64,000 nucleotides of DNA, from contig JAIWNE010000052.1 of the NCBI GenBank assembly GCA_025331445.1, positions 124,001 through 188,000 of the forward strand, written 5' to 3'. The notes beneath the pieces are model-generated. The model was given only the letters and a program-made list of their open reading frames with translations, ran no database searches and was not told where the DNA came from. Made by a program: the position numbers and the translations under genes. Shown here in pieces: positions 33,946 through 46,953 of the stretch (within the stretch, counting starts at the first letter, position 1; each line of letters opens with the position of its first letter). This DNA comes from Blakeslea trispora. Its lineage: Eukaryota > Mucoromycota > Mucoromycetes > Mucorales > Choanephoraceae.

Positions 33946-34791
33946 ATGGTGAAAAAGATTTCTGAAGACGAACTCCCTATTGCAACTATCGAAGGTTGGG
34001 AAGATGGCAAGCCTTTTAAACGCGGGATTCATAAACTCGATCGTTGGGCGCTTCAGTCTGCAGATAGATTGACCATACATATTGGCGAAAAAGATATTCA
34101 GCTAGTCCAAGATCCTCATTCGAATTATTTGGGAGGCTACATTTGGCTTACTTCTATCGTATTCTGTTCCTACCTCGAGCGACTCAGTCTAAAGCGAGAT
34201 AGGCATAGTTGGATCAGTTTAGATCACCGTAAGCGTTGGGTTGAGTTAGGCTCCGGTGTAGGTTTGATTGGCATCATGTTGCGTCAACTGGGTATTGAAG
34301 ATGTCGTGATCACGGATGTAGGCGAGCTGGTCGAGACAATGGAGAAAAATGTGGAGGCTAATGGCTATCATGTCAAATCAATTAGTGGTCGTAGAAAAAA
34401 CGAACATGAAGAGAATACAATCACAGTGGAGCCACTCCTATGGAACGATCCACAAGAGATGGATGTGGTCAAGTCTGGCGAAAAGGATATCGATTATATT
34501 GTAGCATGCGACTGTATCTATTCAGAAGCAAGTGCACTTGATTTGGTAGATACAATGGAATATTTAGCTAGCGACAAAACAACCATCATTTGTATAAGTG
34601 AAGTAAGAAATCAAGCAGCACAAGACAAGTTCATGGCCGAAGCTCAGTCTCGATTCCAAGTGGAATTATTACCAGCTATTCAATGGCAAAAAAAGTTAGA
34701 CAGTCATCAGATTGAATTTGAAGAGACACTCAACCTATATCGATTGCGTAAACCTAAACAGTCTTCAAGGACAAAGAAGAAGCATGCTTGA
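33946..34791 (+). CDS. METTL21/family-16 protein methyltransferase
   Basis: A single exon encodes 281 residues. The ATG at 33946 is the first in frame; the open frame extends four codons upstream only through non-ATG codons. The fold is a Rossmann-type SAM methyltransferase. Motif I 'VELGSGVGLIG' is at about 99-109, the post-I acidic 'ITDVGELVETMEKNV' follows, and 'VACDCIYSE' is the family-16 DxxY-type signature. A preceding 'NYLGGYIWLTSIVFCSYL' matches the conserved 'G..W....L..YL' segment of METTL21/EFM enzymes. These methylate lysines on chaperones, elongation factors or similar proteins. The substrate cannot be read from the sequence. The Lys-rich C-terminus might act as a nuclear signal. 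Confidence 0.85.
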   Translation: MVKKISEDELPIATIEGWEDGKPFKRGIHKLDRWALQSADRLTIHIGEKDIQLVQDPHSNYLGGYIWLTSIVFCSYLERLSLKRDRHSWISLDHRKRWVELGSGVGLIGIMLRQLGIEDVVITDVGELVETMEKNVEANGYHVKSISGRRKNEHEENTITVEPLLWNDPQEMDVVKSGEKDIDYIVACDCIYSEASALDLVDTMEYLASDKTTIICISEVRNQAAQDKFMAEAQSRFQVELLPAIQWQKKLDSHQIEFEETLNLYRLRKPKQSSRTKKKHA

Positions 34792-35377
34792 ATACCCTTT
34801 CTCATATCCTATCATAACCAGAGTCTGCTTTTTAATTCGGATTATTCAAATTAAAGTCTTGCTGATAGTTACACGAACTCTGATATTCATTAATTGACTG
34901 TTTTTTTTGGTATCAAAAACTACCTTTTTTTTTTTCTTCTTCTTCTTCCTTTTTATCATTATTGCCCAATTACTTCTTTAAACCCCTTCCCTTCCTTTTA
35001 TCTTTATTCCTGTTATTTCTTTTTAAAACACAATAGATAGACGTTATTTTATAGCGTTAAACTTACTTTATAGTCAAAAAAACAAAAAAAAGAGTTACCT
35101 AATCATCTATTTGTTGAATTTTTCCATTGATTTCTTTCACCTTTTTTTTTTATTTTCATTTTTCTCTCTTTTATTTTTCACTTTCTTTCTCTCTCATATT
35201 TTTCTAGTGACAATAATAAAGAAAGAGAATTAGAGAAGAAGGTAAATAGGAGACTGAGTGAGAACAAGAATGCCATATCCGGAACTTGAATTGATGTATT
35301 TTTTCTCTTTTTATTGTATCTATAAAGTGTATTTTGCTGTTTAAAAATATACATATAAGCACATATATAAGCAAAAT
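34792..35377. other. intergenic, T-rich promoter region
   Basis: Long T and C/T tracts precede the DOCK gene, consistent with fungal promoter and leader sequence. No gene is visible. A CTT run sits at about 34935-34950. Confidence 0.5.
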
Positions 35378-38300
35378 ATGAAGTGGTTTCCTTTACCAAA
35401 AATAGCACATGCCATTGCTATATATCCATTCAATCCTTCAACTCTTTTGCCGAAAACTACGGCCAGCAGACCTACTTCTATTCAACCACAACAACAAGAT
35501 GACGCTTCTATCTCATCTGCTTCAAGTTTTGCTGATCAGCATTCTTCTCAGAATGGGGAAGACTATAGTCACTTAATACCATTAGAGGTTGGAGACGAAC
35601 TTTTTATTCTCGAACAGCAGGGTCAATGGTGCCGAGGATATGTTCTTAGTACAGCTGAAGAAGGCAAAAAGCCCAATAGAGCACCATTAGGCTGCTTCCC
35701 TCGGACGCACGTCCAAATCAAAGAAGAAATCGAAATCGACACTGATGAAAGCTATAACGTGACTATGAGGCAGCAATCACAAAAACGCCGTGATGATCTC
35801 TTTGGACGCCCTTTGTCTGAAATTGCACCAGCAGCAGCTTTGCCTCGATCATTTTCAGAATCCTGGATTCAATCTGCTCCGTTGGAGCATGCTTCAATTC
35901 GACCCGGAAGTCTTGGGGATCTTCATCTTGATCTCGATCACACATCTTCAGAAGCTCGCCATATACCCCCTCCATCTTTGCCATTAGCTCGGTTCAATCA
36001 ATCCACAGTTACGGGTGCTTCAGAACCTTTAGTTGATGAGATTGCGGCATGTATAAGTGAATGGAACAGTCTTTTGTATACATACATCAACGAACGTAGA
36101 TATAGCACATTCAATGCAGTTCGTGATACCATCAATTACTTATTTCAAGCAAGAAGACAGCTATTGGATCAGGCATTGTCGAGGGAGGAATTAGTGAAAT
36201 TGAGAAAAGAGATTGTGCATCGCATTGTGATATGTAATCTTGATCAAAAACAGCAGATGATTGTTCGACACCCAGAAAAGGGTCATTTGCTTGATGCTAC
36301 CAATGCCTCACTAAGCAATATATATAGAATACACTACAAATATGCAACACTTGCTAAATACAACACTGGTATCAGTCAAACTACAGCTACTTCAACTACT
36401 AATAATGCTTCAAATACCAGTGTCAACAATTCTGGTGTCACTCTAGTCAATATGGAATGCGGGTCTAACATTTTAGATGACACTACAAATTCAAATATGC
36501 CATCACCATTTGTTGCAACTGCAGCAAACTCTAGCTCAAACAGCCTGAGCTCTGCGAACGCATCCAATCCACAACATGCTATCAACCAACAACAACAACA
36601 ACCGACAGTTCAGCAACATAAGGGAGCTAAATTCTACCACTTGTTTTTTGAATTGAAAGCTTGTATCGCTCATTTTTGTCAGCCAGGAGAATTTACAGAG
36701 CTCTTTTTTGCACTTTATTCATCCACAGAGCGCAAATTTTTGACAGAACAATTCAATGTTGTCCTTAATTACAACGGCATGCCTAAAGATGAATCGCAAA
36801 TTGGAAAACTACAGACTCTATTTGTTGATCTCTCTTTGCATGATATTTCGGATGACTTGTACATGGTTTGCCATATCGTAAGGTATGGTGGTATGAAATT
36901 CAACGAAGGCAAAGAACATTTTGGGACATTTAGCAGTCATGCTTCTCAACTTTTTCATCCAAGCAAGCACCAATCATTGCAAAACAAAGGACAGCCAACC
37001 ACATCAATAAACGTCAGAAGACCATTTGGTTGCGCAGTTCTTAAGCTGACAAGCCTGCTGTTACCTCAAAACCAACAAACATTGAAAGAAGGAGATATGT
37101 TTGAATATGATATGCAGATCTACACAGCAGTCTCTGAGGCATCATATACAACGTTACATGAAGATATCATCTATAGCAATTTGAAGGAATTCACAAAACA
37201 CCCTCGAGCTGAAATGCTGCGAGTTTCCTTGCGTACTTTCTATGGCTTTTTGGATGAAGTTTTGAAAACAAATGCAGCCTTGTTACATCATGTACCACAC
37301 ACACTACGCTTGGGCTTTGCTGATGTTGCCTTCCCCAATGACAGTAGAAATGAGCTGTATATGAAATTGGAACTGGGAGACTTGAGTCAGTTTAGTCAAT
37401 CGAGAAACATTCAGGTGACCATGTGCGTGCGTGACAACAAGACAGGCGATGTGATTGAGGATGCAATTTCCACCGGCTCCGGTACGAAACCTGTCAGCTA
37501 TTGGGACAGCATGGTTATGTATCATGAACAAAGACCCAGATGGGGAGAACAAATCAAAATCAGTATCCAAGATGTATATCAATGGGAAAGATCTCATGTG
37601 TACATCACGATAAAACATCGCAGTAGTAATTTCAATGGATCCACTGTATCGAATACATTACGAAGTACAACTTCATCCATGTCTTCTTCATCAAGTGCAG
37701 GCGAAAAAGTGGTAGCTATTGGTTTTGTACCTTTGTTTTTGCCTCCCTATCATCGCGATTTTATTGCTGATGGTTCACATACTATCTGTTTATACAAGTC
37801 AGATCGTCCAAATCCATTTCCCAAAAGCTATTTGGATAATACGCCATGGTGCGTTCGATCTACTGCTCCATCAAATATGATGCAATCTACTGTCGACTCG
37901 AAGTCAAACTCACGATTCTATCGCAGTAACAATAGTAGCAAGCCTAGCCACCGACATACACCTTCAATGCATAGTCTCAAAAGCGCTAATGGGTCCTTTC
38001 ATTCGGCAACATCTCACCAAAAGTCTATCAGTTTGGCAAATAACAGCAGTGATGTCTCTCTATCGCAACAAACATCCAGTCCCAATTATAGCAGTGGTAG
38101 TGCCAAGCTAGTTGCGTTACGTGACACAGTGACATTGTCCACATTCTTGTGTTCCAACGTATTTACTCAGAATAAGACGCTCGTCAAACTATTGAATTGG
38201 CGCACATTAGTTGAAGGATTTACAGATGGAATCAGCGAGCTACTTTCGGTTCTAGATCAGTTCACTTTTGTGGGAGAAATGGAAGTAGTCAAGTTCCTTG

Positions 38301-41300
38301 GTGATGTTTTCGATGCGCTACTTGACATATTGGCATATCAACATGATGAGTACAGCGAGCAAGGTGATGGGTTAAATGATGAGATAGGCGACCAAGTACT
38401 TGCAGCAATCATCTGGCTTTTGAGCATTGTACAAGATCGCCGCTTTAGTAACTTTAGACCTGTCTTGGATGTCTACATCGAAAACAGATTTTCTGTCAAG
38501 GACTACCAACAGTCATCCACAGGCAACAAGGGGCCACAAAACTACAGCGATCGCTTGCAAGAGACCACAAATGAAAGTCTCATTCGGAGTCTTTCTCGTT
38601 TATGCCAAAACCCAGGCGACTCATCCAAAGCTAAATTGTTGCGCAGTAGTATCAAAGTATGGGACTACCTATTCCGTTTCATTGTACGTTCAAGACTCAA
38701 TCAACAGCTCAAAGAAGATGAAGATGAACGTATTAAAAATGATGCCATGTTTAAGAAGGAGCTAGAAAGCGTATTCAGCGCTATCACTTCCATCATGGGA
38801 TCCAATCAACCAAGTGCAATGATTGGCACACAGACACTGACACTTCAGCATTTTGCTGATATACTGACTGAATTGCGTGCGATATTCGCACCTAAAGAAG
38901 TACTAGATATTGCTGCGTCTTTTGTCAATGCTTGTTCTCATGTCACTGGTCGTCTTGTTGGCTTTAGGCTATATATGATTCTGAGTATGGTAAAGAGCTC
39001 AACATTTGATCATCCGTCTGTTCGCTTGGAGTTCAGTAAGAGCGTCCTTCGTTGGGTAGGCTTTTGGGTTAATTCCTATATGGCCGCTGCTAGAGATGTC
39101 ATATTTGCAAGGCAAACAGATCAGCAGAATACATCTGATCATTTGGGCACTCAACAAACACGTCTGCCTCGAGGCCAATGGATAGAAAACTTAAGACTCT
39201 CTCTAACAGTCATCAGTGAACTATTAGAGAAAGTAAGGCTGGCTTTTGGGATGGCTTCGCCTGGCTTAGCAGCCTCTTCTATTATTTCACCTTTATTCGG
39301 TAACTTTTCGCGACCCACTTCATTTGCTACTGTCATAGGTGAAGAAGACGAGCAGGAATACTCTCAATCAGATCTCTGTGCAATTACTGAGACTGCTTTA
39401 CAGTTACTGCCGCAATTCCTGAATGCCTACAGAGATATTCAGAGATTGACTATCCAAGCAATTCATGTTACTTCTTCAGCTCCTGTGGCAGATGGCGTTC
39501 CGGCAGGCTCTATCAACAATGCTCATTTTAGGCCAGCATCACGTCAATCATTCAGCCTCTTGAGAGAACGATCTGGCTCGATGAGCAATATCTCTGCCAA
39601 CAACACAACTGGCAAAGGTATTAATATAGCTCCAGAGCTTTTACAAGAAAATTCTGCTACACAACTTCATAGGTCGTCTTCTGTTGCTAGTGGTGCAGCG
39701 GTTGGCTCTATTCATATAAATCCATCTTCTACCACAAGCAATTCGAGTGCTACAAATTCTATCAACACTATTAAAGGGATTCCAGATGCAAACCAATCGA
39801 AATTTGCTGTCACCTTGCAAGCTCTATCGACATCTCCTTGCACACCTTTCCCCAGTACTTATCCTTTTCAAACTTCTACTCGTCCTATCAACAGTATCAA
39901 CACTTCATCTGCTTCTCCTACTCCTTCAAACTCAACAAACGATGGGTTGACAAGTGACCATGCAGCAATGATCAGTACCGGTCTGTTGGATCTGACAGTT
40001 GTAATACTAGAGCTTTTCTATATAACACCAGACCATCAATGGTCCGCCTTTATACGCAAAATGTATGAGCATAATGGTGTGGAAGACACGGCCGAGTTCT
40101 TGCGAAAAGTGATTTATACATGTATGGGTATATTGTTTGGAGACAATGTGATGCTTTTGGAAGAATCTAGCTTAACAGTAGATGGGATGATGCGTTGTGA
40201 GGAAGATGAGACTCGGATTCATCGGAAGCTTCCAGACAATTGGTTCAATCTCAATGCCATATCTCATCGAATTGTTCTTTGTCACATCTTAGAGCCCATT
40301 AAAGCCATATTTGATTTGCCTGATTTTATACCAAACGAAAAAGCATATATGGAAGACGATGGTATAATACATGAAGAAGATGAAAACCAAGCAACCAAGA
40401 GTAGGAACGCAATTGCTGAAGAACGATCCACTCTCTTGTTGTGGCGGATATACTTTGTTGGCTTTTTGCGTGTGGTTGCAAGTCCCAGTGTTGAACTTAC
40501 CGAATTCATGCCCCAAGTTCAGCGTGCTGCTTGGAAAATTATGGGTAACATGCGTGGTGAGGTAGGAGCAAACGTCTTTTTTAGCTTATGGAACTTGGCC
40601 GGCAAAGCCCGTCTGAATCACGAGCCCATCAGAACCACTGCATCGCAGCCAGCACAGACAGACTATTTTGGCTCTGAATTCAGTTTACCCTCATTAATGG
40701 GCCACTCTCCCTTCTCTTCTGCCATTTTAGAACATGGATATTTTGATGATTCACTTCGCAAGAGTATGGCATCTATTGACGAAGATTATGAGAATTCTTA
40801 CAGTACAAACAGAAACAGCCATGTATCTTCCTCCTTGTCGAATAGCAGCTATTCCGTCCGCCATAGTGTTCGAATTGGTCCTACAGATGAACTGCCTCTG
40901 TCATCTATTCATGAAGAACGACTCAATGATGACAGCACTATAAAATCCGATGTGTCTTTCTTGCAAGCAGATATAGCCTATTTCATTCTTAGTCCATTAT
41001 GCTCTGTTGCATTGACATTACATGATCGGGTTCGAATCAATGCATTGTCTTTGATTGCTGATATTATCGCTATTGAGCTTTACTCTTTTGGAGAGCTCTG
41101 CCATGCTCAGCATGCTTTGCTAAGCACTCTAGATCGCTTAGTTATGTCTGAAAACAAAGGTGATGACTTGATTTGCAGCAAAATTACTACAGAATTGACA
41201 AAAGCTATTGAAAAGAGACTGTTGACTGACAACCGAGGAGACTTGTTGATTTCCGGTCGAAGAGCTGTTGACTCTATATGTCACTTTTTGAGTCTGTTAC

Positions 41301-43337
41301 TTCAAATCAGGAGTTTACCAGCAGATGATGAATTTATGGATGAACGTATTACTGCAACTTTGAAGCTTATGAAATTTATTCAAGTCATAGAACGTGAAGA
41401 GATTTATATCAAGTATGTGCACCAGTTGGTTCAACTTCATTTGGACAGTCGCAACTTTGTTGAAGCAGCCTTGACTATGCGCTTCCATGCAGATCTTCTT
41501 CAGTGGGACCCTAGTGACAAGCTGATTGATATACCTGAACTTGGACTACCTATTCAAAGTTCCTTTAGTAGAAAAGAAGGACTTTATACAAAGATGATTA
41601 CTTTTTTGGACCAAGGAAGTGCATGGGAATTGTGTATTGAACTATGTAAAGAATTGGCATATGAGTACGAAAACACTACTTATGACTACAGCAAGTTGAG
41701 TGATATTCTGCAGCGCCAAGCATCACTGACAGAAAATATTGTTAAAAAAGAACGCTATTACACAGAGTATTTCCGCGTGGGCTTCTATGGTCGTGGATTC
41801 CCTGCAAGCAATCGCAATCGACAATATATCTATCGTGGACTGGAATGGGAAAAGATGTCTTCATTTGTTGATAGAATGCAAAATAGACATCCAAACGCAC
41901 AACTACTTCCTAGCAAGATGTCAAACTCTGCGACTATTACTGATGAACAGCTCAAGGAACTTGATAGTACTTTGGATGGCCAGTATCTACAAATTACGCC
42001 TGTTACAGCTATAGCAGATGTAGATTCTATACCATGTTTATCTAATCCTAATGCACCTGAGAATATTAAGAAGTATTATTCTTTCAACAATGTCTGCAAG
42101 TTTTCCTTCTCACGACCTGTTCTAAAGGATCAAGACTCGTCTGACAAGCCTGAAGACAAACCTGAATCGGAAGTCCTAAACTTGTGGACAGAAAAGATTG
42201 AATTTGTTTGCGAAGATAAATTTCCAACTATCGTTAGACGATCCAAAATAATCAGCTCCCACTCTCAACTTATTTCGCCTATTGAAAATGCAGTATTGGC
42301 GATGGAAAACAAAAACAATGAATTGATGGCTTTGAACAAGAAGTATGCCGCTTATATACCTAGAGGCAACCGTCGTACACCAGCACTAAACCAACCTATC
42401 AACATAAACCCATTCTCTATGTCTTTGAATGGTGCAGTAGATGCTCCTGTGAATGGAGGTGTTCCTCTATATAAGAGAGCTTTCTTGACCAAAGATTACT
42501 GGGATAGGAACCCAGAAATGCACCCTTGGATTGGTAGACTTCAAGCAGCTATCTATGATCAAGTAAGAATAGATAACGACAGAAAAAAAAAGGCGGGACC
42601 CAGTATTGATTACTTTGTACGTTTATAGGTTCAAATCATTCAAAAATGTTTGGAAACACATAATAAGCTTGTCAGTAACGAAATGAGGCCGTTCCACACA
42701 ACATTAACAGAATGTAAGTAAAAGTACCAGTTTTGCATTTTAGTATCTTTGCCTTACTTTGTCTGCTATGCTCGTAGTCTTTCACAAGAATTTTGCTGAA
42801 GAGATCAAATTCGTAAAGGAGAGGAGCAGCAAACAGCAGGATCAACAGAAGGAAAAGCCAATGCTTTCGATTGTAACTCAATCAAACAATCGTCGTCGCT
42901 CTACTCTCTCAAGCAACACAACAGAGAGCAGTAGTGTATACGGCCATCAACAAGCAATGCAACATCCACAACCATCAGAGGATATGAAACCAGCATCATT
43001 AGTGGCCACACGCCAAGGCAGTACCAGTTTAGCGTCTGCGTTATCAACTCCTGGTTTACCAAATGCTCCTTCTTTACCCCAAATACCTTCCATGTCACCT
43101 ATTAGTCGTGCATTCTCAATCCGTACACCAGTTACAGATCCTACATCCCCATCTGTACCAACCTTCTATCAATCCACAGCTTTTGAGAACGCTACTATGT
43201 CAAGAGCAGAAAGCTTGTCTCGCACATTAAAGATGTCGTTGAAAAAGAAATCTCGCAAGAAGTCTCAAAGCTCATCAACTAGTGCCAACACGATGAACAG
43301 CAACAATACTGGTAGCAGTGCTATTAGTAAACCATAA
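35378..43337 (+). CDS. DOCK-family (DHR-1/DHR-2) guanine nucleotide exchange factor
   Basis: Exons 35378-42562, 42629-42713 and 42778-43337 join to 2609 residues, larger than DOCK180. An SH3-like domain is at the N-terminus ('AHAIAIYPFNP', 'LEVGDELFILEQQGQWCRGY', 'LGCFPRTHVQI'). A DHR-1 C2 domain spans about residues 640-810 ('RNELYMKLELGDL' to 'TICLYKSDRP') and would bind phosphoinositide. A long helical middle follows. The catalytic DHR-2 starts near 2005 ('FVEAALTMRFHADLLQWD') and includes 'ERYYTEYFRVGFYG'; it ends in the last exon at 'NFAEEIKF'. DHR-2 exchanges nucleotide on Rac/Cdc42-type GTPases, and SH3-bearing DOCKs usually work with ELMO. Low-complexity Ser/Asn/Thr loops and a Ser/Pro-rich, Lys-rich tail account for the extra length. 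It is the fungal Dck1/DOCK-A type by architecture. Confidence 0.95.
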
Positions 43338-45265
43338 TCCTCTATAATCTTGGAGAGAAATTCTTCTGCATATGATTTATTTTTTGTGCTATACAAGGCT
43401 TTATTTTTAACAAGCAAAATTTACTTATTGTATACTTTGATATAGACATCTAATTATGAATTTGTATAATATAATAAAATCTTAAAGACAATCATATAGC
43501 TTTAAGTTTTTAATTGTTCTTCGATTTAGGACACAGCTCAGTTCTGTGCTTGCTCCAGTTAATATGACAACAATGAAAGAAAGCAAAGAGTTCAATTTGA
43601 ATTCACTGTATGCTTCAAGAACCTCCAACCTAATTATAGAGACTCTTCTTACTCAATCTAACTGCAAGATGAACATATTGTCTTGAAAGGTGTAAAAAAA
43701 ACCATAGGCTAAGACATAAGCGTTACATAATGAACTATACAATCCTCTGATAGATGTTTGTTCTGAAATAAGTAACAGAAATACTTTTTTTCTTTTCAAT
43801 TACTTGATCTATTTTAGCTAAATGGTGTCAAATTGATGCAGTTTCTTTGAATACACAAGATTTCTACGATCATAAATTCCTGGATACTACTACTGCCTTA
43901 ATCGATTTCCAAGCTTGAAATAGTATAGAAATAGTGATTTTTATCCTCTTTCCCTTTTTTTGGGTATTTTATTCCAACTAATGATACCAGACATACGCAT
44001 CTCCATAGTAAGACTGGATGCGCAAAGAAAAGAGATACCCTCCACAAAATAAAAATTCGTAAAATGCAATATTCACTAGGAGCTCCCAAAAAGTGATATG
44101 TGAGTAAAGCCTCAATATGATCTCAGTCATAGAATATCTCAACAAGAAGAAAAAAGATAACCAAAGTGAGTTTTGGTTTAGTAAAGCACATTCGCTTTAA
44201 CTTTCTAGGTTATTACCTGTTCTGTCTAAAGTCAACAAATGCAAACTCTTCTTGTCGGCTGACCATTGCCCTCAAAAAGTAGGACAGATAGAGTCGTTTT
44301 TATGATGAATAAAAGAGGTTATGAAGTGAGTATAGCATTGCCTTATTTTATATGATAGGAAGCATGATTGCTGCTATCATTAGGGTGGTGAAAGACAGCA
44401 TAGCCATAAAGTATGTCCTTCTGACGAGAAAGATTGAAAGGACATTGTAAAAGGGATAGTGAGACATACAATTTCCATTTGTTGTTGTTTCAGACTTTTA
44501 GATCTTAAAAGCAAAATCAGCAAACATATCAAAAACGAGCACTTGTCTTGAACTCAATGTTGCCTTATAAACAAAAAGCTTACAGCATTAAAGCGTTCGG
44601 TTGCAATGAAAGAAGAAGGATATAACAGTTTATAAAATAGAGAAGACGAACAAGTGCTTCCACATCTCCCTTTCCCTTTGTTGGCGAATTGATAGCATTC
44701 AACGTACGCGATCAAGTGGATTAGAGCATCATAAAGTATCAACATGCATCATGTTTACAGCAAGTTCTTTCAATATAGAGCCAATTTTGCACGCGGTGTA
44801 TCGGTACATCCATACGAGAAAGTGATTTTTAATAGCGAAAATCAAACCAAAAAAAAATGACTCTGGGAATAATTTAACCGTATTCTATCGGCAAAACGAG
44901 GTCCTACCAATGCTATTGAGTACCATGTGTTACACAGCGCTCAGATATACATTAAGGACTATTAGTAATATTTAGTAAGCCGATTATTATGCAAGACTGT
45001 TACTGTTGCTTTCTTTTTGATCTATGCATATTGTCTTGTTTTTCTTCTTTAAAAAGAACAAGCTATAGCAAATGACTAACAAAAAACTCTTTTTCTTTTC
45101 TGAAAAGCAGAGATATATATTGGCAGCCTTTAATCCATACATGGCAAACGAGAATAAAGCCAAAATCGTGATTTAAAACCCTCTTTTCACTGTTTCGGAG
45201 TGTTTATTATTAACTATAAATTAAGCTACTTCGTTTCGCTTTTCTTCTGCTTCTGTTTTATTATC
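43338..45265. other. long intergenic region
   Basis: About 1.9 kb without a supportable gene. Both strands are rich in stop codons, and the open stretches are under 65 codons without splice context. I see no tRNA-like TPsiC motif and no inverted-repeat element. The right end contains the dioxygenase promoter. Confidence 0.45.
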
Positions 45266-46410
45266 ATGTCAATTTCAACCAGCCTCAAAAAAACTCCTGT
45301 ATTTTATGTCTCTCATGGAGGTACCTGACTGTGCCTTGTATCTTCATATTGATCACTAATGTCTTTTTGCAGGTCCTAATCTGTTAGAAAATCGAGAAAG
45401 ACCAGGCCAATTTTTCGAATGGCTTGGACACTATATTCAAAACGAACTTAAGCCTAAAGCAATTGTGTGCATCAGTGCTCATTGGCAAGGTGAAGGCCAA
45501 AACGGTATTTCTGGTAATTGAGACAGACGTATCGTTTATCTTGAGTTTTGAATTGACTTGTTTATCCTTTAGTCGATACCTCTAGTCACCCTAAGCTAAT
45601 TTACGATTTTTATGGTTTTCCACAACGCTACTATGAGCACACATGGAATCAACCAGGTTCTCCTGAAGTTGCAAGCCGTGTCATTGAACTATTGGAAAAG
45701 GTAAATAAAAATACGTCTTTTTTTGTCTCTATCCTGTTTACATGATATCCAAAATTTAGTCCGGCATTCAAGGAAATGGTGAAAAGCGTGGTCATGATCA
45801 TGGCGTTTGGGTTCCCTTAAAGCGAGCCATGAATTCCACAGACATTCCTATTGTCGAGGTATCGACGTTTTCTCATGAAGACATGCCAATGCACGTAAAA
45901 GTGGGTGAGGCGCTAGCTCCACTTAGGTAAATGAATTTAAAAAAAAACAGTTGACTGGACCATTTCTGATCTATTGTATCACAACTAGAGATGAACAGAT
46001 ATTAATCATTGGAAGTGGAAGTGCCACCCATAATCTGCGAGAACTAGGAGAGTTTATGAATAAGCCTTCTCCAAAGTATGTAATTGACTTTGATAAACAA
46101 TTAGAAGACGTCGCCGTTAGACTTCAAGGCCAAGCTCGTAATGAAGCAGCTAACAAATTGGATCAACATCCTGCCTTTCGAAAGTCTCATCCCACAGCTG
46201 AGGTATGTTAGTGCAACTTCAAAGTGAGAAAAAAAGATAAATTAACCATTTAAATAGCATCTAGTGCCATTCCATGTTGCTATAGGTGCTGCCGGTGGTG
46301 ATAAAGCAAAGAAGTTAGTAAGTCAATACCAATCAACCTTGAGCTGGGCCTCCTATGGCTTTGGTTTGCCAGAAGACATGTGTATGCCAAAATTCAAGGA
46401 TTCAGTTTAA
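45266..46410 (+). CDS. LigB/DODA-type extradiol ring-cleavage dioxygenase
   Basis: Six exons (45266-45320, 45373-45513, 45573-45700, 45760-45926, 45989-46202, 46258-46410) give 285 residues, the normal length for the DODA/YgiD family. These enzymes open catechol rings such as DOPA (4,5-cleavage) with a divalent metal. Candidate metal ligands are the His in 'YVSHGGP' near the N-terminus, 'SAHWQ' at about 57 and 'HDHGVWVPL' at about 130. The later His in 'SGSATHNLRE' is a conserved active-site residue. 'VPFHVAIGAAGGDKAKKL' near the end is also characteristic. No signal peptide is visible, so it is probably cytosolic. The substrate is not determined by the sequence. It converges on the VTC gene. 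Confidence 0.93.
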
Positions 46411-46953
46411 AGCAAGAACTAGATTTACAGGAATTCTATCATCAAGATCTATTTTCTGTGGTAACAAACTTTTTTCTTCTGGAGAGTAATTGAATGAATT
46501 ACACATATAGTCACTTTACTTTTGACAACCATTTGGCCCAAAAATAACATCCCTTCCACTTTGAACAAGCGTTTAAAATGCTCCTTTCTTGTCATTGTGG
46601 AGACGAGATTTTGACTGATGTATGATTGTATGATTGTTGTTTATTTGATTGCAATACACTTTTTCCCTCCATTTAATTACCATGGATTCGTGATTGATTG
46701 TGATCAGACTGAGATATATCCAATTCAAAATATAAAAGATTAAGTAAAGGATGAATAGTTTTGTCAACTCATGATTTACATTATTTGAATCTAAGGACTA
46801 AATTGTGAACTTCAAACACTGCAACATGATACGGTATCTTGAAAACAAGCCTATATTGGGGAAGAATCATAGAATTTGGATGTCATAATAAATATACAAG
46901 AGAAGGTGATCAATGGTTTATTTTGTTTTTTCATTAGAAGAGGGTATTGTATT
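46411..46953. other. convergent 3' spacer
   Basis: This spacer separates the 3' ends of the dioxygenase (+) and the VTC subunit (-). It is AT-rich and has no open frame with support. A terminator role for T/A-rich stretches is likely, but no specific signal can be named. Confidence 0.45.

Noticed and set aside
42597..42628. Natural end of the DOCK protein at the stop near 42628
   Set aside because: A GTAAGA donor at 42563 and the following exons restore the conserved DHR-2 end ('VQIIQKCLE', 'NFAEEI'), so the stop lies in an intron.
43338..45265. Possible tRNA or ncRNA genes in the largest spacer between housekeeping genes
   Set aside because: No TPsiC-like GGTTCRA block with matching acceptor stem was found by eye; a tRNAscan/Rfam search would be decisive.
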